From contig JAHBUK010000001.1 of the NCBI GenBank assembly GCA_019638115.1, positions 1 through 64,000 of the forward strand: 64,000 bases of DNA. The letters run 5' to 3'. The notes under the pieces are model-generated. The model did no database searches, was not told the origin of the DNA, and saw only the letters and a program-made list of their open reading frames with translations. Shown one piece after another: positions 43,170 through 51,994 of the stretch (the first letter of the stretch is position 1; each line of letters begins with the position of its first letter). Position numbers and translations under genes: made by a program. The stretch is from Flavobacteriales bacterium (lineage in GTDB: Bacteria; Bacteroidota; Bacteroidia; Flavobacteriales_F; PHOS-HE28).

Positions 43170-44288
43170 TTACTGCACCACGATGGTGCGCCGTGCATCC
43201 ACCGTATGCAACACATACACACCGGCAGGCCAGGCGCCAACATCAATGCTGCGCAGCCCCAGCGTGCTTGCTTCCTCATGCATGCGTCGGCCAGCCAGAT
43301 CATACACCACCACGGGTGTAGCGGTAGCACCCGTGTTCACGAAGAGCGTGTTGGTAGCGGGCTGCGGATATACCTGCAATTCCGTTCCATCCTGTTCGGC
43401 AATGGCGGTGGTTCCCGAAGCGGGCACAGGATAAGCCGGGCGCAGTGCTGGAAAGAAATCGGTGTATGAACAGCCGAACAGCTCGCCATTCTCAACCACG
43501 GTACTGATGCCCATGTTCATGGTCCAGTTGCCCAGGTTGGTGGCACTCCACGTGCTCCAATAGTTGGGCGCACCGCCCATGCCCTGATGGCTGCCGTACT
43601 CGATGTCGTTGAGGAATCCGCCCGCCATATCCGCGCTGAAGGTGGCATCCGCGCTTGCGATCGCGTTGAGCATGGTCTCGCCATCGGTGGTGCCATCAAA
43701 GCGGTAGCCCCACGCATAGGAGCTGGTACCACTTCCATCCTGAAAGTCCACGATAAGCACTGCACTATTTGCCCCTGCGCCTACCCAGTACGTAACGTCG
43801 CTGGCGGTGAAAAAGAAGGGATCGAACGCGGCGAAGGGTTGGGTGGGCTCCAATGGTGGTGCAAAATCGGTGTAGGAGCAAGCGAACCATGCGCCATTGA
43901 CGAGCGGTGTACTGATGCCCGCGTTCATGTCCAGATCGGCAATGCCGGTGCCGCTCCAGGTGCTCCAGTAGTCGGGCATTCCACCCATGCCGGCATGCAC
44001 TCCGTAAGTGATGTCATTGAGGAAACCACCGGCAACGTTCACACTGAAATTCACATCCGCCGCAGCGATCGCGGTGAGCATGGTCTCACCCGTGGCCGTG
44101 CCATCGTGCAGGAATCCCCAGGCATAGCTGCTTCCATCGAAACTGCCATTTTGGAAATCGACCACCAGCACCGAGCTGTCCTGGCCGGCACCTACCCAAT
44201 AGAGCACATCGGCGGTGGAGAACTGCGCCCATCCGGGAGCGGTAACGAGCAGACTGGTAAATGCAAGAAGGTGCAGGCGTAACTTCAT
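43170..44288 (-). CDS. T9SS-sorted protein with two tandem copies of a 130-residue domain
   Basis: The start at 44288 (MKLRLHLLAFTSL) gives 372 residues. Two homologous domains (about 24-150 and 155-285) each contain VLYWVGAG or VTYWVGAG, then VVDFQ, SSYAWGF or SSYAWGY, GETML, GGFLNDI, GMGG and YWSTWS. A T9SS tail follows (QVYPQPATNTLFV, AGVYVLHTVDARR). It is the first gene after the cobalamin riboswitch, so it is B12-regulated. I do not know a function; corrinoid binding is a reasonable guess. Confidence 0.8.
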   Translation of the reverse strand: MKLRLHLLAFTSLLVTAPGWAQFSTADVLYWVGAGQDSSVLVVDFQNGSFDGSSYAWGFLHDGTATGETMLTAIAAADVNFSVNVAGGFLNDITYGVHAGMGGMPDYWSTWSGTGIADLDMNAGISTPLVNGAWFACSYTDFAPPLEPTQPFAAFDPFFFTASDVTYWVGAGANSAVLIVDFQDGSGTSSYAWGYRFDGTTDGETMLNAIASADATFSADMAGGFLNDIEYGSHQGMGGAPNYWSTWSATNLGNWTMNMGISTVVENGELFGCSYTDFFPALRPAYPVPASGTTAIAEQDGTELQVYPQPATNTLFVNTGATATPVVVYDLAGRRMHEEASTLGLRSIDVGAWPAGVYVLHTVDARRTIVVQ

Positions 44289-44399
44289 CGGGGCGGGGTT
44301 GTTGGTTCGCTTGTAAGCGCCCCCAGGAATGAAGTGCCGTGAAAATGCGCGAAGCAGCGCACGTTCCGGGCTTGCCTCTTTTCCTGGAAGCAATGGTCC

Positions 44400-44578
44400 G
44401 TATGCGCTGCCGACAGGTCTTCTGGCTCGCCCACCATCCGGCGCCTTCCCATCATCCTTGCGGTAGACAGTGGCTTTTTGCCGGTTGGCTGCTTCGGGCT
44501 TACAGCTTCAGGTAAAGCCCAGGATTTTCACCTGGTTCCCTTTTCACTCCGGTCGTTAACCCGGAGATCGACAGCGGG
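44400..44578 (-). ncRNA. Cobalamin riboswitch
   Basis: On the minus strand the conserved elements run in order: AAAAGGGAACCAGGTGAAAA (about 44530), CCACTGT (about 44467), and the B12-box-like GAGCCAGAAGACCTGTCGG (44411-44429). These match the AdoCbl riboswitch core. It lies about 110 nt upstream of the tandem-domain gene and should shut down the whole B12 uptake operon when cobalamin is plentiful. Confidence 0.93.
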
Positions 44579-44776
44579 GCGAAGGTAGACTTCTGCCGCA
44601 GATGCAGGATCCCCCTCAGTGATGGCAGGCGTTCACAGGCGCACCAACGCATTGCACGCTGCATGCAACGGGCAGCAGACAGAGCGTCATGAGAGGTCGC
44701 AAGCGCACAGGGGATGTGGTGATGAGGGGGCGGAGGACGATCTGGTCGGCACTGACGAGGCAATTGGCCAAGCGCC

Positions 44777-45316
44777 TCACCCCTTCTTCCCGAACGTGCT
44801 CGCGTACAAAGCGATGCTCTCCTCCACGATCCGCAGCGCTTCCTCGCGTCCGAGGAACTTCTCCACCTTCACCTCTTTCCCCTCCAGGGTCTTGTAGTCC
44901 ATGAAGAAGCGGCGGATCTGCAGCTCGGTGTGGGGCGCCAGCTGGGAGACATCGGAGATGTGGTTCACGCTCTCATCGTGCGTGGCCACGGCGATGATCT
45001 TGTCGTCGGCCTCGCCCTGGTCCACCATGCGCATCACGCCGATCACCGTGGCTTCGACCAAACACATGTGCGGTAATGTGAGGCTGGTGAGCACGAGGAT
45101 GTCCAGCGGGTCCTTGTCGTCGCAGTAGGTGCCGGGGATGAAGCCGTAGTTGGCCGGGTAATGCACGGCGCTGAAGAGCACACGGTCCAGCATGAGCAGG
45201 CCGCTCTCCTTGTGCAGCTCGTACTTGCCCTTGCTGTCTTTGGGTATCTCGATGATGGCATTGACGCTTTGCGGTGCGCTTGCGCCGGGTGTAAGGTCGT
45301 GCCAGGGATGGGTCAT
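44777..45316 (-). CDS. ppa: Inorganic pyrophosphatase, family I
   Basis: The start at 45316 (MTHPWHDLTPGAS) gives 179 residues. Family I motifs are present: IEIPKDSKGKYE, YPANYGFIPGTYCDDKDPLDIL with the metal-binding aspartates, and HDESVNHISDV. It hydrolyses PPi to drive biosynthesis. The enzyme is known to be inhibited by fluoride, which gives meaning to the divergent fluoride-riboswitch gene on the other side. Confidence 0.95.
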   Translation of the reverse strand: MTHPWHDLTPGASAPQSVNAIIEIPKDSKGKYELHKESGLLMLDRVLFSAVHYPANYGFIPGTYCDDKDPLDILVLTSLTLPHMCLVEATVIGVMRMVDQGEADDKIIAVATHDESVNHISDVSQLAPHTELQIRRFFMDYKTLEGKEVKVEKFLGREEALRIVEESIALYASTFGKKG

Positions 45317-45365
45317 GGCGCAAAGGTGTGCAGAATGGGGCATGGCACCGAATTCTACATTTGCC

Positions 45366-45425
45366 CGCAAGGCGATGGTGTTCCGCCTTTAACCGCCCGG
45401 CAACGGGATGATGGCGCCTACTTCA
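45366..45425 (+). ncRNA. Fluoride (crcB) riboswitch
   Basis: The sequence holds the crcB motif in order: GGCGATGGTGTTCCGCC (45371-45387), AACCGCC (45391-45397), then GATGATGGCGCCTAC (45407-45421). The pseudoknotted fluoride aptamer has exactly these blocks. It lies about 37 nt before the CLC gene, so fluoride should turn that gene on. The element falls within the 5' leader and does not overlap the pyrophosphatase coding region. Confidence 0.93.
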
Positions 45426-45461
45426 CGGAAGCCCCCGCAAGTTCCTCCCAAGTATTGAAGC

Positions 45462-46748
45462 ATGAGCGAGCGTAACAGCGAACACGGTTCCTTCGAGTTC
45501 ATCCCCATCCTTCGGCATGTGCTGAAGTGGACGTTGCTATGCACACCGGTGGCCATGGTGGTGGGCTCGCTGGTGGCGCTGTTCCTGTGGTTGCTTGAAG
45601 TGGTGACCGAACTGCGTTGGAACACGCCGTGGATCATCTGGCTGTTGCCTGTGGCGGGTGTGGGCATCTACTTCCTGTACAAGCTGTGGGGGAAACGCTC
45701 CAGCGCGGGCAACGACCTGATCGTGGATGAGATCCATGAGCCGGGTGGTGGTATACCGGCGGGCATGACGCCGCTTGTGCTGCTTTCCACGGTGGTAACG
45801 CACCTCTTCGGCGGCTCGGCAGGCCGCGAAGGCACGGCGGTGCAGATCGGGGGCAGCATGGCCAGCTTGCTCGGCAAATGGTACAAGCTGGACAAGCGCG
45901 ATACGCGACTGCTGCTCACCACGGGTATAGCGGCAGGCTTCGGTGCCGTGTTCGGCACGCCGGTGGCCGGTGCCGTGTTCGCCATAGAGGTGTTGGCAGC
46001 GGGCCGCATCCGCTACGATGCCTTGATCCCCTGCCTCATTGCCAGTGTGTTCGCCAACATCGTGTGTTCCCTCTATGGGATCGGGCATGTACACTACGCC
46101 GACCTGATGGTGACGACCGCTGCCGGCCTCTTCGACTTTGAGCTGCTTGCCAAAGCCATTGCGGCAGGTGTGCTCTTCGGCTTGGTCAGCTACTTGTTCG
46201 TGTTCACTTCGCACAAGATCAAGCGCTTGGGTACACAGCTCGTGAAACCAGGTTGGTTGCTGCCGGTGATCGGTGGTGCAGTGGTGCTGCTGATATCGGC
46301 CGTGCTGGGCACGCGCGACTACCTGGGCCTGGGTGTTACCACCATGGATGGCACAGGCGTTTCCATCGTGGGCGCATTTGAGCAGGGCAACACGCCCGCC
46401 TTCGCCTGGGGCTGGAAACTGCTGCTCACGGCCATCACGCTGGGCTCGGGTTTCAAAGGCGGCGAAGTGACCCCGCTCTTCTTCATTGGTGCCACCTTGG
46501 GCAACACGATCGCGCTGTATACCGGCGCCCCGGTGGACCTCTTTGCCGCCATGGGCTTCATTGCCGTGTTCGCCGGCGCCACTAACACACCCTTGGCATG
46601 CACCTTCATGGGCGTGGAACTGTTCGGTGGCGAACACGCGTTGTACTTCGCGGTGGCGTGCTTCACGGCCTACTACTTCAGTGGGCGCACCGGCATCTAC
46701 AACGCACAGCGCATCATCGTTCCGAAGAACGGGCAGGAGGCTGTGTGA
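45462..46748 (+). CDS. CLC-family antiporter, probably fluoride/proton (CLC-F)
   Basis: The 428-residue membrane protein has the CLC fold, with the gating-glutamate motif [14 protein letters not shown] and [21 protein letters not shown]. The canonical GREGP is GREGT here, a change I recall from the fluoride-exporting CLC-F clade. A fluoride riboswitch in its leader supports F- export rather than chloride transport. It works in the inner membrane and would protect enzymes such as the adjacent pyrophosphatase. Confidence 0.88.
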   Translation: MSERNSEHGSFEFIPILRHVLKWTLLCTPVAMVVGSLVALFLWLLEVVTELRWNTPWIIWLLPVAGVGIYFLYKLWGKRSSAGNDLIVDEIHEPGGGIPAGMTPLVLLSTVVTHLFGGSAGREGTAVQIGGSMASLLGKWYKLDKRDTRLLLTTGIAAGFGAVFGTPVAGAVFAIEVLAAGRIRYDALIPCLIASVFANIVCSLYGIGHVHYADLMVTTAAGLFDFELLAKAIAAGVLFGLVSYLFVFTSHKIKRLGTQLVKPGWLLPVIGGAVVLLISAVLGTRDYLGLGVTTMDGTGVSIVGAFEQGNTPAFAWGWKLLLTAITLGSGFKGGEVTPLFFIGATLGNTIALYTGAPVDLFAAMGFIAVFAGATNTPLACTFMGVELFGGEHALYFAVACFTAYYFSGRTGIYNAQRIIVPKNGQEAV

Positions 46749-46780
46749 TCATCGCGGCCATGTCGTAGTGCGCAAGCGCT

Positions 46781-47518
46781 TCAGGCGCAGATCATCTTAA
46801 GCCCCGCTGTTACGAGCACTGCGACCAGCGTTGCCAGAATGGCCCGTGAACCCAAACGCGATACACCCAAGTACGAGCCGAACAGCCCACCGGCCACCAC
46901 GGCCAACAACCACAAGGGCAGAAAGGGCTCCAGCGTGGTGCCAGCGCTCCACTGACCAAGCAGTCCTGCAACGGAATTCAGCAGGATGAACAATGCCGCA
47001 ATGCCGGACACGGTGCGCAAGGCCGCATAACGACCCGCGATCAACACCGGCGAAAGGAAGATGCCCCCTCCCACCCCGATGATGCCGGAGAGCAAACCGA
47101 TGGGCAATGCGATGATGGCCGCACTGTACCACGGCATGGTGCGCACTTGCACCTCAATGGTTTGCTGCACAGCGCGCCAAGCCATCAGTCCAGCCGATGC
47201 CAACAGGAACACTCCCGCAACGATCCTGAACGCTTGTGCAGGCAGTTGCATGGTACCACCGATGAAGGCCATGGGGATCGCCACCAACGCCAGGGGCCAG
47301 AAGACCTTGCGATCGAAACAACCCGCGCGCAAGTAGCGCCAACTGGCGATGCCCGCCACGGCGATGTTGAGCACCAAGGAAGTGGGCTTGATGGTCTCCG
47401 GCGCGAAGGAGAGCAAGGCCATGACGGCGAGGTAGCCGCTTGCACCCGCGTGGCCTACGCTGCTGTAAAGCGTGGCGATGAGGAGGAAGAGGAGGAGGGC
47501 GAGGAGGTGGGGATCCAT
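46781..47518 (-). CDS. TauE/SafE family permease
   Basis: The start at 47518 (MDPHLLALLLFLL) gives 245 residues and about eight TM helices. The repeated motif GHAGASGYLAVMALL and GLLSGIIGVGGGIFLSPVL is the family signature. Members export sulfite, sulfoacetate or related anions. It converges with the CLC gene. The upstream gap is a long inverted repeat. Confidence 0.88.
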   Translation of the reverse strand: MDPHLLALLLFLLIATLYSSVGHAGASGYLAVMALLSFAPETIKPTSLVLNIAVAGIASWRYLRAGCFDRKVFWPLALVAIPMAFIGGTMQLPAQAFRIVAGVFLLASAGLMAWRAVQQTIEVQVRTMPWYSAAIIALPIGLLSGIIGVGGGIFLSPVLIAGRYAALRTVSGIAALFILLNSVAGLLGQWSAGTTLEPFLPLWLLAVVAGGLFGSYLGVSRLGSRAILATLVAVLVTAGLKMICA

Positions 47519-47524
47519 TGTGCA

Positions 47525-47645
47525 GGAATGAAAAATGTAGAATGAAAAATGTAAAATGACCAATAGCTGATGCGCCAACACCAACCGTCAGAAGTCACTC
47601 TGCGTTCTGCGTTCTACATTTTTCATTCTACATTTTTCATTTTTC
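47525..47645. repeat. Long inverted repeat of aaaaatgtagaatg units, copy 2
   Basis: The arms (about 47525-47555 and 47605-47645) and the loop motif gaccaatagctga match copy 1 at 33568-33678. It occupies the gap between the TauE gene start and the queD stop and runs slightly into the queD 3' end. Confidence 0.85.
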
Positions 47646-48089
47646 CCCATCCCCCTCCTCCCACTCCGTCCAACTCGTCGCCGTCTCCTGCAGGCGCGCT
47701 GCCACCAATTTTACTTCGGCGGGCATCTTCGGAGCCAATTCCTCCACGATGGCCAGCAGAATGTTCTCGCAGGTAGGCTGGTAGGGCGTGAAGAGCACCC
47801 GGCCGAAGAGGGAATCGTCCACGTTGATCGCGCCGCGCTGTGCTTCGTGCAGGAAGAGCGCATGATCGTAGCGGTCCACGATGGGCTTTACCATGCGCTT
47901 GAGGTCGGCGAAGTCGATGACCATGCCGTCCTTGGGGTGGCCGGGCGCTTCGGCGGGCACGCCGCTGATGGTGACGTCCAGCACGTAGCTGTGGCCGTGG
48001 ATGTTGGCGCACTGGCCATCGTGGCAGCGCAGGGCATGGGCCATCTCGAAGGTGAAACGCTTGGTGACGCGAACGGTGCGGTGGATCAT
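47637..48089 (-). CDS. queD: 6-carboxytetrahydropterin synthase
   Basis: The 150-residue protein has the PTPS/QueD zinc histidines in FEMAHAL and NIHGHSY, and the catalytic Cys region HDGQCANIHGH. PYQPTCENI is also family-typical. It makes CPH4 for the queuosine/7-deazaguanine pathway, upstream of the Tgt coded at 27855-28985. The 3' end abuts the repeat array. Confidence 0.93.
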   Translation of the reverse strand: MIHRTVRVTKRFTFEMAHALRCHDGQCANIHGHSYVLDVTISGVPAEAPGHPKDGMVIDFADLKRMVKPIVDRYDHALFLHEAQRGAINVDDSLFGRVLFTPYQPTCENILLAIVEELAPKMPAEVKLVAARLQETATSWTEWEEGDGEK

Positions 48090-48183
48090 GGCGCGAAGAT
48101 CGGGGGAAGGGAGCTATCGATCACTCAATGCAAATGCACCACGGTCCACATAGCGCGCCTTGCGGCGCATCTGGGGAAATACA

Positions 48184-48300
48184 CATAACCACGGATGGAC
48201 ACGGATGAACACGGATGCCCTGAGGTGAATTTCAAGTGCCCATAGCTCGGACCCGTAACGGACTTTCCATCCGTGTGTATCCGTGTCCATCCGTGGTTCA
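48184..48300. repeat. Inverted ccacggatggacacggat repeats
   Basis: Tandem ccacggatggacacggatga (about 48188) is mirrored by catccgtgtgtatccgtgtc and catccgtggttc (about 48268-48299). It fills the gap between queD and the carbonic anhydrase gene. The motif ccacggatgaacacggat is familiar as an intergenic repeat in several bacterial phyla. Confidence 0.8.
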
Positions 48301-48368
48301 AAAGACCGATGCATCATGCGTCCCCAGGACGCGCATCACCTCCCCCGCCCTTCCGCCACCGCCACGGG

Positions 48369-49046
48369 CTACACCTCCAGCCACTCCACATGCCCGTTCT
48401 CGATGTGGTACAAGGCTCCCACCACCTTGGCGCGCAAGGGATGTCCACCCACTTCGATCTCGCGGAACAAGCGTTCCACCTCATGAACTCCGTGAACAAT
48501 GTTCGCTCGTGTCGCCTCGTCAAGCGTAAGTCCATCTCGGGCTACTTGCTGCTCCTCCTCCTCGGCCGCCAAGTACGCCACCAATTGTTTCATGTGTCCA
48601 TGGCAAGGATGATCACCTTCATTGAGCAGCGCATCAATGGCGCCGCAATGGGTGTGGCCCATCACGATCACCAGTGGAGCACCGAGTTGCTCCACCGCAT
48701 ATTCCACACTGGCCAGTTCGTACTCGCCAACCACATTGCCTGCGGTGCGCACGGTGAAGAGGTCGCCGAGGCCTTGATCGAAGACCAGTTCGGGTACTAC
48801 ACGTGAATCGGAACAACTGATGACTACGGCCCAAGGATGCTGACCACCGAGCAGTTCCTTCATGCGCGCAGGGGTTTGGTCCGGGTGAACGGCGTGGAAA
48901 TCGTGGAAGCGCTCATTGCCGGCGCGAAGCATCTTCAGCGCAGTTTCAGGCGAATCGGGCGCAAGCGACTTGGAGACTTCTTCGGAACGCGTACACGCGA
49001 CCATCAATGGAGCCACCAACGCGATCAGGATGTATATCGACCTCAT
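48369..49046 (-). CDS. Beta-carbonic anhydrase, lipoprotein form
   Basis: The start at 49046 (MRSIYILIALVAPLM) gives 225 residues with a lipobox MVAC. Zinc ligands are in SCSDSR and GHTHCGA, with the Asp-Arg pair of the first motif intact. It interconverts CO2 and bicarbonate. The lipid anchor places it in the periplasm or at the outer membrane, unlike the more common cytosolic form. Confidence 0.9.
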   Translation of the reverse strand: MRSIYILIALVAPLMVACTRSEEVSKSLAPDSPETALKMLRAGNERFHDFHAVHPDQTPARMKELLGGQHPWAVVISCSDSRVVPELVFDQGLGDLFTVRTAGNVVGEYELASVEYAVEQLGAPLVIVMGHTHCGAIDALLNEGDHPCHGHMKQLVAYLAAEEEEQQVARDGLTLDEATRANIVHGVHEVERLFREIEVGGHPLRAKVVGALYHIENGHVEWLEV

Positions 49047-49062
49047 GCTTGTAATGCTTACC

Positions 49063-49094
49063 AAAGCGCCCGGCCAACGTGGACCGGGCGCTTT
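49063..49094 (-). terminator. Terminator hairpin after the persulfide dioxygenase gene
   Basis: aaagcgcccgg (49063-49073) and ccgggcgcttt (49084-49094) form an 11-bp perfect stem. On the minus strand it follows the stop at 49116 by about 20 bp. The downstream T-run is short. Confidence 0.75.
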
Positions 49095-49115
49095 GTATTG
49101 CAGGTTGTCTATTGC

Positions 49116-50528
49116 TTAGAGCAAGGTTGAAGGGCACACGTATTCCGTGCGCTTCACGTCCGTGTCCTTGATGGCGCTGAAGCCACCCTCCACGTCCACG
49201 AAGTTGTCCCAGCCGCGCTGCTTCAGGATGCTGGCGGCGATCATGCTGCGGTAGCCCCCGGCGCAGTGTACGATGAAGGGCTTGTTCTTGGGGAACTGGG
49301 CCAGGTGTTTGTTGATCTGGTTCAGCGGCACGTTGATGGCGCCCACCACATGCTCGCTGTCGAACTCGCTCTGCTTGCGCACGTCGATCACGACGGGATC
49401 CTGCTTATATCGCTTGGCGAACTCGGCGGCATCGATGCGCTGCACCGTGTCCACCTCCTTGCCGGAAGCCTTCCACGCAGGGAAGCCGCCCTTCAGGTAA
49501 CCGATGGCGTTGTCGTAGCCCACGCGGCTCAGGCGGATGATGCTCTCCTCCTCCTTGCCGGGCTCGGTCACCAGCAGGATGGTCTGCTTGATGTCGGGGA
49601 TCATCTCGCCCACCCACATGGCGAAGTTGCTGTCCAGCCCGATGTTGATGCTGTTGGGGATGAAGCCCTTGGCGAACTCGGCGTTGGGACGGGTGTCCAG
49701 CACCAGCGGACGCTCCTCGTTGGCCACCACCTCGAACTCTTCCGGCGTGTAGGCACGCGTGGCGCGCTCCATGATGGTGTCCAAGCTCTCGTAGCCCTGG
49801 ATGTTCATCAGCACGTTCTTGGGGAAGTAGCCCGGCGGCGTGGTGAGGCCGGTGAGCAGTTCCTTGATGAACTCCTCCTTGGTCATGTCCGCGCGCAGAG
49901 CGTAGTTGGTCTTCTTCTGGTTGCCGAGCGTGTCGGTGGTCTCCTTGCTCATCATCTTGCCGCAGGCGCTGCCGGCCCCGTGGTTGGGGTACACGATCAG
50001 GTCGTTGCTCAGGGGCATGATCTTGTTGCGCAGGCTGTCGAACAGGTGGCCGGCGAGCTTCTCCTCGGTGAGGTCGGCGATCACGTGCTGCGCCAGGTCG
50101 GGGCGGCCCACATCGCCGATGAACAGCGTGTCGCCGGTGATGATGCCGTGCTCCTTGCCGTCCTCATCGATCACCAGGTAGGTGGTGCTCTCCATGGTGT
50201 GGCCGGGCGTGTGGATGGCCTTCACCTTGGCCTTGCCCACGTTGAACACTTCACCGTCCGTGGCCACATGCGCCTCGAAGCCGGGCTTGGCCGTGGGTCC
50301 ATACACGATGGTGGCACCGGTCTTGGCGGCCAGGTCCAGGTGGCCGCTCACGAAGTCGGCGTGGAAGTGGGTCTCGAAGACGTACTTGATCTTGGACACA
50401 TCGTCATTGGCCTGGTCAATGTAGGGCTGCACCTCACGCAGGGGGTCGAAGATGGCCACCTCGCCGTTGCTCTCCAGATAGTACGCCGCGTGGGCGATGC
50501 ATCCGGTATAGATCTGCTTCAGTTTCAT
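49116..50528 (-). CDS. MBL-fold persulfide dioxygenase fused to two rhodanese domains
   Basis: The start at 50528 (MKLKQIYTGCIAH) gives 470 residues. An ETHE1-like metallo-beta-lactamase domain (about 1-245) has THFHADFVSGH, TPGHTMEST, GDTLF and PNHGAGSACG. Two rhodanese domains follow: the first lacks the cysteine (LLVTEPGKEE), the second has it in VHCAGGYRSM. This is the CstB/Blh layout that oxidises persulfides to sulfite or thiosulfate. It should work in sulfide detoxification. Confidence 0.92.
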   Translation of the reverse strand: MKLKQIYTGCIAHAAYYLESNGEVAIFDPLREVQPYIDQANDDVSKIKYVFETHFHADFVSGHLDLAAKTGATIVYGPTAKPGFEAHVATDGEVFNVGKAKVKAIHTPGHTMESTTYLVIDEDGKEHGIITGDTLFIGDVGRPDLAQHVIADLTEEKLAGHLFDSLRNKIMPLSNDLIVYPNHGAGSACGKMMSKETTDTLGNQKKTNYALRADMTKEEFIKELLTGLTTPPGYFPKNVLMNIQGYESLDTIMERATRAYTPEEFEVVANEERPLVLDTRPNAEFAKGFIPNSINIGLDSNFAMWVGEMIPDIKQTILLVTEPGKEEESIIRLSRVGYDNAIGYLKGGFPAWKASGKEVDTVQRIDAAEFAKRYKQDPVVIDVRKQSEFDSEHVVGAINVPLNQINKHLAQFPKNKPFIVHCAGGYRSMIAASILKQRGWDNFVDVEGGFSAIKDTDVKRTEYVCPSTLL

Positions 50529-50689
50529 TGTTGGCAGGGTTGAAGGTTGCTGGTTGGTCTTGTTGGGGGTTGTTGGCGGTTGATCGCTACCGATGCGAAT
50601 GGCCAACGGCACAAAGGTCCGATGGCGGGTGGGGGTCGTGCAGTGATGTTCGTCACGTAGGGGGGCGGGGAGGAGTGGGAATGGCGGAG

Positions 50690-50722
50690 TACCGTATTGT
50701 CGACCGAATGGGTCGACGGTAC
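50690..50722. promoter_or_regulatory. Bulged inverted repeat upstream of the persulfide dioxygenase gene
   Basis: GTCGACC and GGTCGAC flank gaatg, extended by outer arms GTACC and GGTAC with a five-base bulge on one side. It lies about 160 bp upstream of the start at 50528. It could be an operator; the distance makes that uncertain. Confidence 0.35.
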
Positions 50723-50756
50723 AGTTACATAGGTGGAACTCACGTACCCCAACGCA

Positions 50757-50782
50757 AAAGGCCCGGATCGCTCCGGGCCTTT
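50757..50782 (-). terminator. Rho-independent terminator after the Cys-rich protein gene
   Basis: aaaggcccgga (50757-50767) and tccgggccttt (50772-50782) make an 11-bp perfect stem with a four-base loop. On the minus strand it follows the stop at 50802 and ends in TTTTG. Confidence 0.85.
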
Positions 50783-50801
50783 CAAGTCGTTGAGGTGTGC
50801 T

Positions 50802-51194
50802 TTAGTGGTTCGGCTGCTCGGCCGGGGCCTCTTCGGTGCGGCTGTCCCCACCATGCTCGTGGTTGTGGGCTTCGGCCTTGCCGTGGCAGGAGGCCTTTTC
50901 CGCGGTGGACTTGCTCGCGCAGCAACCGGCGGCCTTGGGGGCAGCAGCATCGGTAGCGGCGGTGGTGCCTTCAGCGGGAGCGGCTTCGGTGGAAGCTTCG
51001 GCCTTGCCAGCCTTGCTGGCACAGCTGGAAGCGGATGCCTTGCTGGCGCAGCAACCGGCCTTCGGGGCGGCTTCGGTGGTGCTGACCGCTTCGGTCTTGT
51101 TCACCTTGCGGGACTTCTTCTCCTTGGGGGCGTCTTGTGCCGTGGCAGTGGCCATGAAGGCGACGACGGCGACGAGGGTCAACAGGATGCGCAT
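50802..51194 (-). CDS. Secreted Ala/Lys/Cys-rich protein with CCASK motifs
   Basis: The 130-residue protein has a signal peptide (MRILLTLVAVVAFMATATAQ). The mature part is low-complexity, with KAGCCASKASASSCASK, then AAGCCASKSTAEKASCHGK and a His-rich end (EAHNHEHGG). The pairs of adjacent cysteines and the histidines suggest metal binding in the periplasm or outside. No family is recognised. A strong terminator follows. Confidence 0.75.
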   Translation of the reverse strand: MRILLTLVAVVAFMATATAQDAPKEKKSRKVNKTEAVSTTEAAPKAGCCASKASASSCASKAGKAEASTEAAPAEGTTAATDAAAPKAAGCCASKSTAEKASCHGKAEAHNHEHGGDSRTEEAPAEQPNH

Positions 51195-51293
51195 GATCTT
51201 GAGGGTGTTTGAGTATCAAATGTACGGGGTCCCAGCGGCGGCGTTTCCCAATGAACTGTTAAGGTTGGCGGAAGATCGGGTTCCTGAGGGCGC

Positions 51294-51905
51294 TTACTGC
51301 TTCACGAAGCGCCCTTGGAACGTTCGCCCCTCGGTCCTGGCCACGTAGCCATACACGCCGGACAACACACCCGGCAGGGCGATGCGGTGCTCGCGGCCCA
51401 CCAGGCCTTCCCGCTCCCACACGATACGGCCGTTCATGTCGAAGATCAGCAGGTCCACCCGTGCTGAGGCGGGCACGTTGAGCAGCAAGGTGGCCTCCTC
51501 GCGCATGGGCGAAGGGAAAAAGCGATGCTGGCCCGTGGTAAGCTGCGCGAAATCCACGGACTTGATGGAGCTGAAGCCCTCGTTGCCCAGCTTGATCCGG
51601 TAGGACAGTGTACTGAGCTCGGGCGGCGCATCGTCCATCCAGGAGAAAGGCACGTCCAGCAGGGCATCACCACAGATGCCATCGATGCGATGCACCGCAG
51701 TGAAGTCCACACCGTTGGTGGAGCGCAACACCTCGCTCCCATCGCAGGTGCTGCCACCCTGCATCGTCCACGCCACCAGGATACGGCCATCCAGCACGGT
51801 GAGGTCGAAGGTGCGGATGAAGGGATGCTCGTCGGATTGGGCCACGGCCACCGGGCCGGCAAGGAGGGCGGCGAAGAGGAGGGCGGTGGGACGAACTCGG
51901 CACAT
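51294..51905 (-). CDS. Small T9SS-sorted secreted protein
   Basis: The 203-residue protein has a signal peptide (LLFAALLAGPVAVAQ), a short fibronectin-like domain (FDLTVLDGRILVAWTMQGGST, EVLRSTNGVDF) and a T9SS type A sorting tail (RFFPSPMREEATLLL, GVYGYVARTEGRTFQGRFV). No catalytic motif is seen. Such proteins are usually surface or secreted parts of larger systems. Confidence 0.8.
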   Translation of the reverse strand: MCRVRPTALLFAALLAGPVAVAQSDEHPFIRTFDLTVLDGRILVAWTMQGGSTCDGSEVLRSTNGVDFTAVHRIDGICGDALLDVPFSWMDDAPPELSTLSYRIKLGNEGFSSIKSVDFAQLTTGQHRFFPSPMREEATLLLNVPASARVDLLIFDMNGRIVWEREGLVGREHRIALPGVLSGVYGYVARTEGRTFQGRFVKQ

Positions 51906-51994
51906 GTCCCACGAAGGTAAGCCAGCCGCATGTGGGGCACTGACATCATTAGGTCCAAGCTATACACATTCAACAGGAAACCTACACCGTGTGG

